A stretch of 64,000 nucleotides of DNA from Alphaproteobacteria bacterium (lineage in GTDB: Bacteria > Bacteroidota > Bacteroidia > Bacteroidales > FEN-979): NCBI GenBank assembly GCA_009928665.1, contig SACF01000018.1, positions 1-64,000 of the forward strand. The letters run 5' to 3'. A program made the position numbers and the translations under genes. The stretch's first letter is position 1. Each line of letters starts with the position of its first letter. Shown here one piece after another: positions 1-9,500 of this stretch. The notes under the pieces are model-generated. The model saw only the letters and a program-made list of their open reading frames with translations. It did no database searches and had not been told where the DNA came from.

Positions 1-2
1 AA

Positions 3-131
3 ATGATAAAACAAAACATTGAATTTAATCCAGTACCAATTGAAACTTATAACCAGCTATTCAAAGAACGAAAATTAAAATATATTAAAAATCAAGCTTT
101 TATGTTGGGATTTCAACTAGTCCCTTCGTAG
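3..131 (+). other. possible 42-codon ORF or 3' end of a gene cut by the window edge
   Basis: An ATG at position 3 opens a frame that runs to a TAG at 129-131 and encodes a lysine- and asparagine-rich, AT-rich peptide. It may be the tail of a longer gene that begins before the window, because the frame is open to the edge. I do not recognise it. In Bacteroidota a second half-size YeeE/YedE gene often sits just upstream of the one at 353, but this tail has no transmembrane character. It could equally be a remnant. Confidence 0.2.
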
Positions 132-140
132 TTGTTTCTT

Positions 141-345
141 AAGAGCGAATAGGGAAAAAATATTAATTCAAAATTCAAATTAGTGATTAGTGATCAGAGA
201 TTAGCGAATAGCAAATGGAGTGTAATATTTTCCATTTTCCGTTTTCCGTTTTCCGTTTTCAATTGTCCATTATCAATTGTCCATTGTCCATTGTCATTCA
301 CTCACTCACTCAATCATTCAGTCAATCAGTCATTCAATCAATAAG
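141..345. repeat. heptamer repeat tract 1
   Basis: The whole gap between the window-edge ORF and the YeeE/YedE gene is made of degenerate 7-bp units. It starts with AGTGATT/AGCGAAT-type units (about 181-213), passes to TTTTCCG x3, then TTTTCAA, TTGTCCA, TTATCAA and TTGTCCA (about 228-296), and ends in 4-bp TCAN units (about 297-342). The same unit types in the same order recur at 23836-23966. The tract runs up to within 10 bp of the downstream start codon, so it forms the promoter/leader region of that gene. Confidence 0.8.
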
Positions 346-352
346 TTAAGAT

Positions 353-943
353 ATGGGTCCTTTAGCAGTAAATGATATCATTTCACCAAACACCAACTAT
401 TTCCTGGCTTTCGTCATCGGAATCGGTTTTGGATTTGTTCTTGAACAGTGCGGGTTTTCGTCCAGCCGCAAACTTGCCGGACTTTTTTACGGCTACGATA
501 CCGTCGTGTTAAAAGTCTTCTTCACTGGAGGGGTAACCGCCATGCTCGGACTGCTCTTTTTCAGTCTGTTCGGATGGGTCGATCTGAACCTGGTCTATGT
601 GAATCCCACTTTCCTCACTTCTGCCATCATCGGGGGGCTGATCATGGGCGTCGGATTTATCATGGGCGGCTTTTGTCCGGGGACAAGCTTCTGCGGAGCG
701 GCCATCGGAAAGATCGACGCCATGCTCTTTGTAGTGGGTCTGTTTATCGGGGTTTACCTGTTTGCCTTCGGTTACCCGCTCTTTGAGACCATGTACAAAG
801 CGCTGCCCATGGGCAACCTGAAAATATCAACCGCCCTGAATATCAGCGATGGCATCTTTGCCCTGCTCCTCGTGGTGATGGCCCTGGCAATGTTTTATGT
901 GGCAGAATGGGTTGAGAAGAAGTTCCCGAGAGAAGAGTATTAA
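353..943 (+). CDS. YeeE/YedE family sulfur (thiosulfate) transporter, half-size
   Basis: Predicted inner-membrane protein of 196 residues with about five hydrophobic helices. It shows the family signatures GFVLEQCGFSSSRKLAG (residues 28-44) and GGFCPGTSFCG (105-115). Cysteines 33, 108 and 114 are the type of conserved cysteines that pass thiosulfate through TsuA-like channels. It is half the size of TsuA, as is usual in Bacteroidota, where two half-proteins are commonly encoded side by side; the partner may lie before the window. The rhodanese-like gene 106 bp downstream supports a role in sulfur uptake and sulfane-sulfur handling. The substrate is inferred from the family. Confidence 0.88.
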   Translation: MGPLAVNDIISPNTNYFLAFVIGIGFGFVLEQCGFSSSRKLAGLFYGYDTVVLKVFFTGGVTAMLGLLFFSLFGWVDLNLVYVNPTFLTSAIIGGLIMGVGFIMGGFCPGTSFCGAAIGKIDAMLFVVGLFIGVYLFAFGYPLFETMYKALPMGNLKISTALNISDGIFALLLVVMALAMFYVAEWVEKKFPREEY

Positions 944-946
944 GAA

Positions 947-1049
947 TGAAAAATGCAAAATGAAAAATGCAAAATAGGGATTAGATATTAGCGAATAGCG
1001 AATAGGGAATAGCGAATAGCGAATAGGGAAAAAGAAATTTAAAATTCAA
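947..1049. repeat. heptamer repeat tract 2
   Basis: Begins right after the YeeE/YedE stop with two copies of the pair GAAAAAT-GCAAAAT. It continues as GGATTAG, ATATTAG, CGAATAG x2, GGAATAG and CGAATAG x2, and ends in AAAATTCAA immediately before the start codon of the rhodanese-like gene. The 7-bp register is continuous. With tract 1 it brackets the transporter gene. Confidence 0.8.
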
Positions 1050-1706
1050 ATGTCAAAATTAAAATATGAACACATGAAGCCGTTACATTTTCTGACGTTG
1101 GTACTGCTGATTCTGGCGGTGATAATTGCATTGGTTCCACAGAATACGACCCGGCCGTACAAGCTGACTGCCGAACAGTTGTTGGCGGAGATCCGCACGG
1201 GGACGCAGTTCATCTCACCGGATGAGGTGGCTGATCAAATCATTAAAAAAGATCCGTCGGTTCAACTGATCGATGTGCGCAATCCCCGCGAATTCGACCA
1301 ATACAGCCTCCCGGGGGCGATCAACATCCCGTTGCAGGATATTTTATCGGAACAGAATACCGACCTCCTGAACCAGTCGACCAAAATGAATATTTTTTAT
1401 TCCAACGGATCCACCGAAGCCAATGAAGCATGGCTGCTGACGCGTCAACTCGGTTACCAGAACAATTATGTGCTGCAGGGCGGACTGAATTACTGGCTTG
1501 AGACGGTACTTAACCCGGCACAACCGGGAAATAACAGCCCCAACGATGAAATCGCCCGGTACGATTTCCGCAAGGCTGCTTCCATGGCGCTTGGCGGCGG
1601 CGGAGCTGCAGCCGTAACTACTGCAGCTGCTCCTTCCGATTCAAAAACTGCTAAACCGGCAGTAGTTCCGGTAAAGAAAAAGAAGAAGGCTGCCGGCGGA
1701 TGCTGA
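1050..1706 (+). CDS. membrane-anchored rhodanese-like protein lacking the catalytic Cys, with a C-terminal Gly-Gly-Cys tail
   Basis: Protein of 218 residues. One hydrophobic segment (about 12-30) probably anchors or exports it. A single rhodanese domain follows (about 53-152) with the family landmarks LIDVRNPREF (73-82) and a Leu-Gln-Gly-Gly stretch before the C-terminal helix. The active-site loop reads IFYSNGSTEA, so Ser118 stands where active sulfurtransferases have Cys. The last 40 residues are an Ala/Pro/Lys linker ending KKKKKAAGGC, with the only cysteine of the protein as its last residue. This resembles the swinging-arm Cys of the SoxY carrier (GGCGG). Lies next to a YeeE/YedE transporter. 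An internal ATG at 1074 is an alternative start. Confidence 0.8.
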   Translation: MSKLKYEHMKPLHFLTLVLLILAVIIALVPQNTTRPYKLTAEQLLAEIRTGTQFISPDEVADQIIKKDPSVQLIDVRNPREFDQYSLPGAINIPLQDILSEQNTDLLNQSTKMNIFYSNGSTEANEAWLLTRQLGYQNNYVLQGGLNYWLETVLNPAQPGNNSPNDEIARYDFRKAASMALGGGGAAAVTTAAAPSDSKTAKPAVVPVKKKKKAAGGC

Positions 1707-1730
1707 AATAAGTGCATGCCGAAATCATTT

Positions 1731-2297
1731 TTATTCCAGGTCTTCCCGCGTATTGATATTTCTGAACAGCTCAAGGGTGGTATGCTCTTCATCAGCCTCA
1801 AAGGTCAGAAACCGGGTTGGCGCTTCCCGGATCAGGTCCAGCGGACTGTATTTCCCCGATTTCAGATTCGCTTCGATTAAAGGAAGGAGTGATTGATGGT
1901 AAAACCCGCACAAGGGTTCAACAAATCCATGATGCGCCGGAACCACAATCTGAAATTCATCGTTCAGCAAGGGCCATAATCGTCGGATCAGGTCGAGTGA
2001 AACACCGGGCATGTCACAGGAAAGTACCAAGTTCCAAAGGTACGGCGAAGCCGTGAGCCCGGCGTGAATTCCGGCCAGGGGCGCTTTGACCGGGTGGATA
2101 TCCGGAATTACCCGGAACCCCAGGTGGTCCAGGTCATGGCCGTTGGCCGAGATGAAGGTAACGGTCGTTACAATCGCCGCCAAATCCAGGGGGTATTGAA
2201 TGAGCGGTTTTCCCCGGTAAAGCGTCAGCGCTTTGGGCGACCCCATCCGCTGACTGCGTCCTCCCGCTAAGATGATTGCCGAAAATCCCTCACCCAT
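1731..2297 (-). CDS. mobA: molybdenum cofactor guanylyltransferase (MobA-like)
   Basis: 188-residue soluble nucleotidyltransferase. The N-terminus carries the nucleotide-binding signature AIILAGGRSQRMGSPKAL (residues 7-24), and LSCDMPGVS near residues 91-99 supplies the metal-binding Asp. MobA couples GMP to molybdopterin to give the bis-MGD cofactor of DMSO-reductase-family enzymes. The length is normal. It is convergent with the rhodanese-like gene (24-bp gap), with no other moa/moe genes in the window. A related NTP-transferase activity such as MocA cannot be excluded, but the motif set fits MobA best. Confidence 0.82.
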   Translation of the reverse strand: MGEGFSAIILAGGRSQRMGSPKALTLYRGKPLIQYPLDLAAIVTTVTFISANGHDLDHLGFRVIPDIHPVKAPLAGIHAGLTASPYLWNLVLSCDMPGVSLDLIRRLWPLLNDEFQIVVPAHHGFVEPLCGFYHQSLLPLIEANLKSGKYSPLDLIREAPTRFLTFEADEEHTTLELFRNINTREDLE

Positions 2298-2464
2298 ATT
2301 TTGAGTTCAATACCCTGATGGAATACCTGCGTTAGCCCTTTACTGTTTATTTGACTGAACAAGGATTTGAGTGCAGAAACACAGTATAAAAATACAAATT
2401 AATCATCCGTTGCCGGAAATTATACTTAATTGTTTTAATTTTATTGCAATAAACTGATAGCGAT

Positions 2465-3160
2465 ATGAAAAAATCACTGATTCCGGGCCTGATCCTGCCG
2501 GCCCTGCTGCTGTTGTTTGTTATGAACGGGTGTAAAAAGAAATCAGACGACCCGGTTCCGGCTCCGACCACGGTTACCGACGCGGATGGGAACCTTTACC
2601 ATACGCTTACGCTCGGAACCCAGACCTGGATGGTCGAAAATCTGAAAGTGACCCATTACCGCAACGGTGATCCCATCCCGGTGATCGTGGAGGATACAGC
2701 CTGGAGCGAGCTGACAACCGGCGCGCGGTGTGCCTACGAGCATGATACGGCATTGGGATCGGTTTACGGTCAGTTTTACAACTGGTTTGCCGTGACCGAT
2801 CTGCGACAAATTTGTCCCGCGGGATGGCATGTGGCTACCGATCAGGAATGGCAAACGCTGATTGAACACCTGGGAGGAGAAGCTGTGGCCGGAGGGAAGA
2901 TGAAAGAACGGGATACCCTGCATTGGTTAAGTCCGAACACAGGGGCCACCAACGAAAGCGGATTCACGGCGTTGCCTGCCGGGGCCCGCAGTTTCGACGG
3001 CATGTTCTACCTGATGCAATCCCACGCGTTCTTTTGGTCATCGACCGGTACCACGGGCAATATGGCCTGGTTCCGCTATCTTGAAGACCTGGATGCCTAT
3101 ATCGGGCGCACCGCCGACGTGACGACCAGCGGTTTCAGTGTAAGGTGTGTGCGTGATTGA
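2465..3160 (+). CDS. FISUMP-domain lipoprotein 1
   Basis: 231-residue predicted lipoprotein. The signal peptide ends in a lipobox (FVMNGC, Cys23) followed by Lys/Asp-rich sequence. The rest is one FISUMP domain (Fibrobacter succinogenes major paralogous domain): GTQTWMVENLKVTHYRNGD, YNWFAV, ICPAGWHVATDQEW, NESGFTALPAG and a terminal GFSVRCVRD. Function of the domain is unknown; these are exported surface proteins that expand as paralogues in Bacteroidota. A close paralogue follows 99 bp downstream, probably a tandem duplication. Confidence 0.85.
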   Translation: MKKSLIPGLILPALLLLFVMNGCKKKSDDPVPAPTTVTDADGNLYHTLTLGTQTWMVENLKVTHYRNGDPIPVIVEDTAWSELTTGARCAYEHDTALGSVYGQFYNWFAVTDLRQICPAGWHVATDQEWQTLIEHLGGEAVAGGKMKERDTLHWLSPNTGATNESGFTALPAGARSFDGMFYLMQSHAFFWSSTGTTGNMAWFRYLEDLDAYIGRTADVTTSGFSVRCVRD

Positions 3161-3259
3161 TACCGAAAATCTGGCATAGAGAGTCTGTTTAAAATTTACG
3201 ATTGAACAAGATTTACGATTTACGAATGGAACGAATACTACGTTTAAACAAACCGGCAC

Positions 3260-4000
3260 ATGAAGAAATCAGGTAAGGGCAGTATTACCGGTATCCTCCT
3301 GACGGCTGGCCTGGTTATCGTGTTGTGTTTGCAATCCGGTTGCAGGAGCTGTAAAAAAGAGGTCCGGGAAACAGTCGGCTCGGTCGCGCCAATGCTGGTG
3401 ACCGATGAAGTACGCGATATCGACAGCAATGTATATCACACGATAAAAATCGGGAAACAGACCTGGTTGCGTGAGAACCTGAAGTCAACCCGTTTCAGTA
3501 ACGGTGATCCGATCCCTGAAGTCGGTGACGGGAGGAAAGGGAGTAAAAGGGGAGAGGCAGCCTATTGTAATTACGAAAACGATGCGATCTTCGCCGTGAC
3601 TTACGGGCGACTGTACAACTGGCATGCAGTGGATGACAGCCGGGGAATCTGCCCGGCAGGTTACCACGTTCCAACCGACGGGGAGTGGTTTGAACTTACT
3701 GCATCACTTGGCGGAGAAGGAGTTGCCGGAGGAAAACTGAAAGAAGAGGGTACCACCCACTGGAGCGAGCCAAACACGGGAGGAACCAATGAAAGCGGGT
3801 TTACTGCTTTACCGGGTGGTTACCGGGGCGACCGGGGGTCCTTTCAGATCCTCGACGATTATTGCTTCTTCTGGACCTCCACGACCTGCGATGCAGCCAG
3901 CGCCTGGTCAAGGTTTTTACAAAACGATGACGACGCCGTTTACCGCATCGAGAATTTCAAGACCTTTGGCTTTTCAGTCCGTTGCCTGAAAGACCGGTAA
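3260..4000 (+). CDS. FISUMP-domain lipoprotein 2
   Basis: 246-residue paralogue of the preceding gene, on the same strand. The signal peptide ends at a lipobox-like LQSGC. The domain shows GKQTWLRENLKSTRFSNGD, YNWHAV, ICPAGYHVPTDGEWFEL, TNESGFTALPGGYRG and terminal GFSVRCLKD. The two genes share order and spacing of all FISUMP blocks but differ at many positions, so the duplication is not recent. Function unknown; likely outer-membrane surface-exposed. Confidence 0.85.
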   Translation: MKKSGKGSITGILLTAGLVIVLCLQSGCRSCKKEVRETVGSVAPMLVTDEVRDIDSNVYHTIKIGKQTWLRENLKSTRFSNGDPIPEVGDGRKGSKRGEAAYCNYENDAIFAVTYGRLYNWHAVDDSRGICPAGYHVPTDGEWFELTASLGGEGVAGGKLKEEGTTHWSEPNTGGTNESGFTALPGGYRGDRGSFQILDDYCFFWTSTTCDAASAWSRFLQNDDDAVYRIENFKTFGFSVRCLKDR

Positions 4001-4052
4001 ACCGGCAGCCCCGCCCCATCCGCGGTATTACGCATTTGCAATTCAAAAATAA

Positions 4053-4075
4053 AATCCCTTTCAGGATTGCTTTTT
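4053..4075. terminator. possible bidirectional terminator
   Basis: AATCC and GGATT arms around a short loop are followed by GCTTTTT on the + strand. The sequence on the - strand side is also T-rich after the stem. It lies between the convergent FISUMP gene (ends 4000) and DUF302 gene (ends 4074). The stem is only five base pairs, so the call is weak. Confidence 0.4.
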
Positions 4076-4466
4076 AAAGTTCCGCGACCGCCTTTTCCAG
4101 GATATTCGTGACTTCATGGGCCAGTTCACCCAGAGCGGGATTCCGGATCGCCATCATGGATGCAAGCGGATTAAAGGCAGCCACCTCAGTGGTTCCGTTT
4201 CCTTTGTCGATAACCAGGATATTGCACGGAAGCATGGTTCCGATCTTTTCCTCAGCCTGTATCGCCTTGTAAGCAAAGCCCGGGTTACACATTCCCAATA
4301 TTTTGTAAGGCTTTAAATCAACCCCGAGCTTTTCATGGAGTTTTTGTTTCATGTCAATCTCGGTGATGAGTCCGAATCCCTTTTCTTTCAGGGTGGAGAG
4401 AATACGCGATTCGGCTTCGGCCATCCCGCAATTCAGTATTTTGGTGAAATAATAGTCCATAATCAT
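4074..4466 (-). CDS. DUF302 family protein
   Basis: 130-residue soluble protein matching DUF302 throughout. It has the TEIDMKQKLHEKLGVDLKPYKILGMCNP type core (residues about 36-63), the AYKAIQAEEKIGTMLPCN block, and a C-terminal helix. DUF302 proteins are small alpha/beta proteins of unknown activity, often encoded with thioredoxins, rhodaneses and heme or sulfur proteins. It overlaps the upstream thioredoxin gene by 4 bp, which indicates translational coupling. The two conserved Cys (in GMCNP and LPCN) could be redox active; that is inference. Confidence 0.85.
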   Translation of the reverse strand: MIMDYYFTKILNCGMAEAESRILSTLKEKGFGLITEIDMKQKLHEKLGVDLKPYKILGMCNPGFAYKAIQAEEKIGTMLPCNILVIDKGNGTTEVAAFNPLASMMAIRNPALGELAHEVTNILEKAVAEL

Positions 4467-4888
4467 TTGTATTTTAACATATTAATTTTTCTGATCAGAA
4501 AATCCTTTGATTTTACTCCGACGATACGGTCAACTTCCTTTCCATTTCTGAAGATCAGCATGGTAGGAATGTTCCTTACTGAAAACCTGTTTGCGATTGA
4601 CTGATGCTGCTCAATATTGACTTTACAAATCCTGACGGAGGAATCGACCTCTTCGGCGACTTCATTCAGAACGGGCGTCATCATCCGGCAGGGCATGCAC
4701 CACGAGGCCCAGAAATCAACCAACGCGATCCCGTTGCCGACCTGATGGTTGAAATTTTTATCATCAAGGTTTCTGATCTTTTCACTTTCGGGGCCCATTG
4801 GCATTTTTTTCATCTTCCACCACGAATAGAAGACATAACTAAAAAATGGCACCAACAGTCCTCCGGTTATATACCAGATTGTTTCCAT
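4463..4888 (-). CDS. membrane-tethered thioredoxin
   Basis: 141 residues: an N-terminal hydrophobic segment (about 4-22) followed by a thioredoxin fold with active site WASWCMPCRMM (Cys64, Cys67) and the cis-Pro loop IPTMLIF. The CMPC dipeptide and the N-terminal anchor differ from cytosolic CGPC thioredoxin. Topology decides whether it works in the cytoplasm or the periplasm and cannot be settled by eye. Second gene of the OsmC-Trx-DUF302 group, so a role in thiol or persulfide reduction is likely. Confidence 0.85.
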   Translation of the reverse strand: METIWYITGGLLVPFFSYVFYSWWKMKKMPMGPESEKIRNLDDKNFNHQVGNGIALVDFWASWCMPCRMMTPVLNEVAEEVDSSVRICKVNIEQHQSIANRFSVRNIPTMLIFRNGKEVDRIVGVKSKDFLIRKINMLKYK

Positions 4889-4901
4889 AAGATTAATGAT
4901 T

Positions 4902-5318
4902 TTATTGAATGATCACGATTTCGTAAGTTACCTCCATCGTTTTCCGGTAAACGGCCGAGACTCCGCAATAACGTTCCTGCGACAGGTCAATAGCCTTTTT
5001 CAGTTGTTCGATGGGAAGGTCCTTACCTTTGAATTCATAAGTGATATGCATCCGGTTGTAGTGTTTGGGATGCTCTTCCGTCACGTCGCCGTCGACCCTG
5101 ATATTCAACCCGTCAAGGTCGATCCGCATTTTTTTCAGGATGGAAACTACATCCATCCCGGTACACCCGGCCAATGCGGCCAGCATCAGTTCCTTGGGCC
5201 GGGCGCCCTGATCCGCGCCTCCGGCCGCCGTGGCTGCATCCATCAGAACCGGATGCCCGCTTACAGTTGCTTCAAAAAGCATGTTACCCCTCCACGAGGT
5301 CTCCACTGAATGTTTCAT
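4902..5318 (-). CDS. OsmC family protein
   Basis: 138-residue OsmC/YhfA-type protein. The two family cysteines are present: one in LAALAGCTGMDV (about 46-57) and one in SQERYCGVSA near residue 117. OsmC-family proteins reduce organic hydroperoxides with a Cys pair or serve in persulfide detoxification. It precedes the thioredoxin by 13 bp on the same strand; the thioredoxin could recycle it. Confidence 0.87.
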   Translation of the reverse strand: MKHSVETSWRGNMLFEATVSGHPVLMDAATAAGGADQGARPKELMLAALAGCTGMDVVSILKKMRIDLDGLNIRVDGDVTEEHPKHYNRMHITYEFKGKDLPIEQLKKAIDLSQERYCGVSAVYRKTMEVTYEIVIIQ

Positions 5319-5350
5319 AAAATGTGCTTTTTCCCTGAAATCAGGCAGAA

Positions 5351-5554
5351 TTATTTTTTCTTACAGGTGTTGATCCCAAAGGGAAGATAAAGCGGACAGG
5401 ATCCGATCAGGCTGGTGAGAATGAAGACCGCGGCCAGAATCAGTAAAATGATGCCTGCCACGCCCGTTACGACTTTGGTGAAAAACAAAACTGCAAATAA
5501 TACTGCGATCACAATTCGGATGATCTTATCTGTTGTACCCATATTCTTTTTCAT
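5351..5554 (-). CDS. DUF2892 (YgaP-type) small membrane protein
   Basis: 67 residues with two hydrophobic helices and the family ending SLIGSCPLYLPFGINTC (about 48-64). DUF2892 is the membrane domain fused to rhodanese in E. coli YgaP. Here it stands alone, first in the DUF2892-OsmC-thioredoxin-DUF302 group (32-bp gap to OsmC). With the YeeE/YedE and rhodanese-like genes nearby this supports a sulfane-sulfur theme. The function of the isolated domain is unknown. Confidence 0.85.
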   Translation of the reverse strand: MKKNMGTTDKIIRIVIAVLFAVLFFTKVVTGVAGIILLILAAVFILTSLIGSCPLYLPFGINTCKKK

Positions 5555-5617
5555 ATTTCAGATTTTTTAAGGTTAATACGGCTGCAAAGATAAAAAGAAT
5601 AGTGATACTAAAGCGAT

Positions 5618-6403
5618 TTATTCGAAAATTATTTTTCCGGTTGAAAAAATATTGCCTGATGCCTGTACCTGGTAATGGTACAATCCGCGCGGCATGCCGG
5701 AAGTGTTGATTCTGAGGAATGAATCGGACTGATTAACCGGATAGGTTTTAACCGTCCTGCCGGTCCAGTCGGTGAGGGTGATCACTGCTTCGGAGGTGCC
5801 TTCGGGGATGCTGAAAGGGATGGTTACGGTCGACCGGGAGGGGTTGGGGAATGGTTCTTGTCTGACCTGTGGATCCGGGGTTGATTCTACCGATACCAGT
5901 TGTCCGGGGATGGAATAAACCTGGGTATTTACTGTGTAAGGGCTTACGGAATAATCATAAACATAGACCAGGAATTTCAGGTTTCCTCCGGAGGTCGTCG
6001 CAACTTCCGAATATCCCCCGCCCTGGACCGTAAGCAGAACCGATCCATCTTCGTTAATCACTTTGGTGGCATAGGTATAGTATTGCAGCGTTGTGTTATA
6101 GTTGTAATAAACATAAACCAGCTCCACCTTGGAGTCGAGATTGAAAAGGGTTTCTGAAACGTACCGGATATCGTACAGGTACCATCCGGTGGGAATCGTC
6201 AGATCGAGGGTTTTCCATAGGGAATGATCCGTGTTATAAATCTTGCATTTGTTGTTGGTCCAGTCCATCATGTAATACTTATCCCCGGAAATAGCCAACC
6301 TGGTCAAGGCTGCCGACCCCGGGTAGTTATTTTCGAATACAATTTGTGACTGACCTGCGAAAGTTGCCAGTATAATTACAAAACTCAGAAATACTTTTTT
6401 CAT
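5618..6403 (-). CDS. secreted protein with T9SS type A sorting domain
   Basis: 261 residues. Signal peptide MKKVFLSFVIILATFAGQSQ, then about 165 residues of beta-rich sequence of unknown fold (possible partial propeller, repeats such as KYYMMDW and LVYVYY). A C-terminal domain starts near VRQEPFPNPSRSTVTIPF (180-197) and ends GLYHYQVQASGNIFSTGKIIFE, the usual T9SS sorting region. The product should be exported across the outer membrane and anchored at the surface. No enzymatic motif is visible. Stands alone between DUF2892 and the sensor kinase. Confidence 0.8.
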   Translation of the reverse strand: MKKVFLSFVIILATFAGQSQIVFENNYPGSAALTRLAISGDKYYMMDWTNNKCKIYNTDHSLWKTLDLTIPTGWYLYDIRYVSETLFNLDSKVELVYVYYNYNTTLQYYTYATKVINEDGSVLLTVQGGGYSEVATTSGGNLKFLVYVYDYSVSPYTVNTQVYSIPGQLVSVESTPDPQVRQEPFPNPSRSTVTIPFSIPEGTSEAVITLTDWTGRTVKTYPVNQSDSFLRINTSGMPRGLYHYQVQASGNIFSTGKIIFE

Positions 6404-6581
6404 GTGCTGATTGAATTAAAGATTCAGAATTACCGGATATCGGTCGCAAAAGTAGCGTTGTATCCCCATTTTACTGTTACGATATATTCAAATTTTTGTA
6501 TAAGATTTTAAGAATGGGCAGTTCTTGCCATATCAGGAGAAGCTGTTAAGGGTTTTAAATTCCGTAACTGTGCTGAATGGT

Positions 6582-9500
6582 TTACAGTGTCGGAAGAATG
6601 TTCTTGAGTGAGGTGAACAAACCGGTCTTCGACAGGGGTTTGGCAAGGTAGTCGTCGCACCCGACCGCCAGACAGTGATTTCGTTCTTCGGTCATGGCGT
6701 AAGCTGTCTGGGCTATGACTTTCACCGGGTACTGTTTATTCCTGATCTCCGCGATACATTCGTAGCCGGTCATTAAAGGCATGTTGATATCGAGCAGGAT
6801 CAGGTCGGCCATGCGGTCTTTTAACATCTCCATGAGGATTTTCCCGTTGGTGGCACGCTTTAGCTCAGCGCCGGTTCCTTTCAGCGTTACGGTCAGGAAC
6901 AGCCAGGTATCGTCGTCATCTTCGGCGACAATGATGTACTTTCCCCGGAGATCGGGTTGCTCGGAAGCAGTTTTTACCGGCGCCGGAGTGGTAATGGTTT
7001 TCACCGGAAGGTACGGGATGGTGAATGAAAATGTGGTTCCCTTTCCCGGTTCGGAAGCCACCGATATCGCTCCCCCCAGTAATTCCACCAGCGCCTTGGA
7101 GATGCTGAGTCCCAGTCCGGCTCCTTCGCGGTATTCCTGCTCCTCAACCTGGCGGAACCGTTCAAAGATGATCCGGAGTTTGTCGGCCGGTATGCCTTTC
7201 CCGGTGTCGCTGACATAGAATTCGAGAACCTCCCGGCCATCCTTCTTGAGCAGATGAACGCCCAGGGTGATCGTTCCTTTGCTGGTGTACTTGATTGCGT
7301 TGGTGATGAGGTTGTCGAGGACCTGCTGCAACCGTATGGCATCGGTCTCCGTGATCAGATTATGCTCCGACCCGTCGGATTCGGTTATCAACAGGAGTCC
7401 GGGTTTCTTTTTGAGGAGCTCCGATTCCCGGAAAGCCTCAACCGTAGTCTGCAGTATCTTTCCAATGTTACATACCGTCGGCGTGATCCTGACCTGTTTT
7501 GAGTCGAGTTTTGAAAGATCGATGATGTCGTTGATGATGTGCATCAACCGTTCGCCTGCATTCCGGATGATGCTGGTGAAATGAGCCTGTTCGTCCGGAG
7601 TGTTTTCGGGTTGCCCCAGCAGGTCTGAAAACCCGAGTATAGCATTCATCGGAGTCCTGATTTCGTGGCTCATATTTGCCAGGAATGCCGATTTCAGCCG
7701 GTCGGATTCCTGCGCCTGTTCGAGGGCGATCTGCAACTCCTCCTCCATTATTTTCCGGTCGGTGATATCGGCTACCGACACAATCCCGGCCGGTTTCCCT
7801 AAATAGGAGAGGCTGCTGGCTGTGAGATGAATCCACCGTTGTGACCCGTTACGGGTTCTGATTTTCAGTTCGTAATCTCCTGTAAATTGATCCCCCTGCA
7901 GGCGTCTTCTTCCTTTGTCGCGGATCATATCACGGTACTCCTCGGTGATGAATTCCCAGAACTTCATCCGGTACAATTCCGCGGCCGGGTAACCGCTGAT
8001 CTGTTCCCCGGCAGGGTTGGTATAGACCCAGTGGTCGTCCTGGTAGATCATGATGGCATTGGGCGAGCATTCAGCCAGGGTCCTGAATTTTTCCTCACTC
8101 TCTCTGATGGTCAGTTCTGCGGCTTTCCGCTCCTGAATATCCCGGAAAAATGATTGGTAGGTGCTGTCGGGCATGGCCCGTGAACTCATTTCTACCGGAA
8201 GAAGACTACCATCTTTTCTGACAATCTCACGTTCAACCTGAAGGGTCTCGCTCCGGCTCAACTGTCGATATTGAAGCGGCTTCTCCGCTAACTGGCCAGG
8301 ATCGAAGAGACCCTTCATATTCATTTGATAAAGTTCCTCTTTGGAATAACCCGTCAGTTCTGAAGCTTTGTCGTTAACCAGGATGAAATTTCCCGAATTG
8401 TCACCCTGAAAAAAGGCATCAGGGGCCAGGTCAAGCAGAATTCTTGTCCGTTCCTCATTAAGGATCAGTTCTTTTTCAATTTTTTTCCGCTCCGTGATAT
8501 CTGAAAACAATGTCGCAAATCCATCACTTTCCCAGGGTGATATGGAGATGGAAAAGTACCGGTCCATCGGTGCATAATAGGTCTCAAACTGGTTTGAAAC
8601 CTGGTTCCTGACTACAGCGGAGTACATTTCAAAATAGGGCGGAGTTTCCGTATTATAAACTTCGGTGGCAAGTTTTCCTAAAACTTCTTCCCTGTTCAGC
8701 TTGATGATTGATTCATACCTCCGGTTGATCCCGACGATCCGGTAATTCACCGGAGTTCCGTGTTCGTTGTAAACCATTTTGTGAAGGCAAACACCCTCGG
8801 CCATGTTGTCGTAAAGATTCCGTAACCGGTTCTCGCTGGCCCTGACCGCCTCGTTGGCCGCCTTCAATTCGGTAATGTCCCGGAATACCCCAATAAGTCG
8901 TTTGGTCGCACTGTTATACTTGGAGTTAACCTCAAGCACCCTGTTATTAATCTCAACACAGAACGGCCTGATCTCTTTTCCCTTTATGATGTCGGAGAGC
9001 AGCGGTACGATGATTTTTTTCTGATTGCCCGAAAGCAGCCGGCTTGTAATGGGAATGATGTTTTTACCCAACAGTTCTTTCCGGTTAACGCCGATCATAT
9101 TTTCCAGCGCGCGATTCACCGCAATAATTTTCCCGGTGAGGGTGGTATACCCAATTCCGTCACCCATGGTTTCGAAGATGTCTTCAAAATAGGGCTGATT
9201 CTGATGAAAATGCCTTTCGCTAAGGATGATCTGAAGGTAGGCTAAAATGTGTTCACGGAGCTCTTTATTGGACAAGGGGAGTGTGATAAATCCGTCGGCA
9301 TTGTTCTCCAAACCGTTGTACTGGTCGGCCTGTTCGGTCTTTAATGCCGAAATTAGCACCACAAGAGCCTCTCCCGTGAGCGGATCATCTTTCAGATGGC
9401 GGCATACTTCAAAGCCATCCATTACGGGCATCATAATATCCAGCAGGATGAGATCGGGGTGAATGGAACGGGCTAATTTAATCCCCGATTTCCCATTGTT

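Noticed and set aside
141..345. Repeat tracts considered as a CRISPR array
   Set aside because: The units are 7-8 bp, degenerate and contiguous, without unique spacers of constant length and without cas genes.
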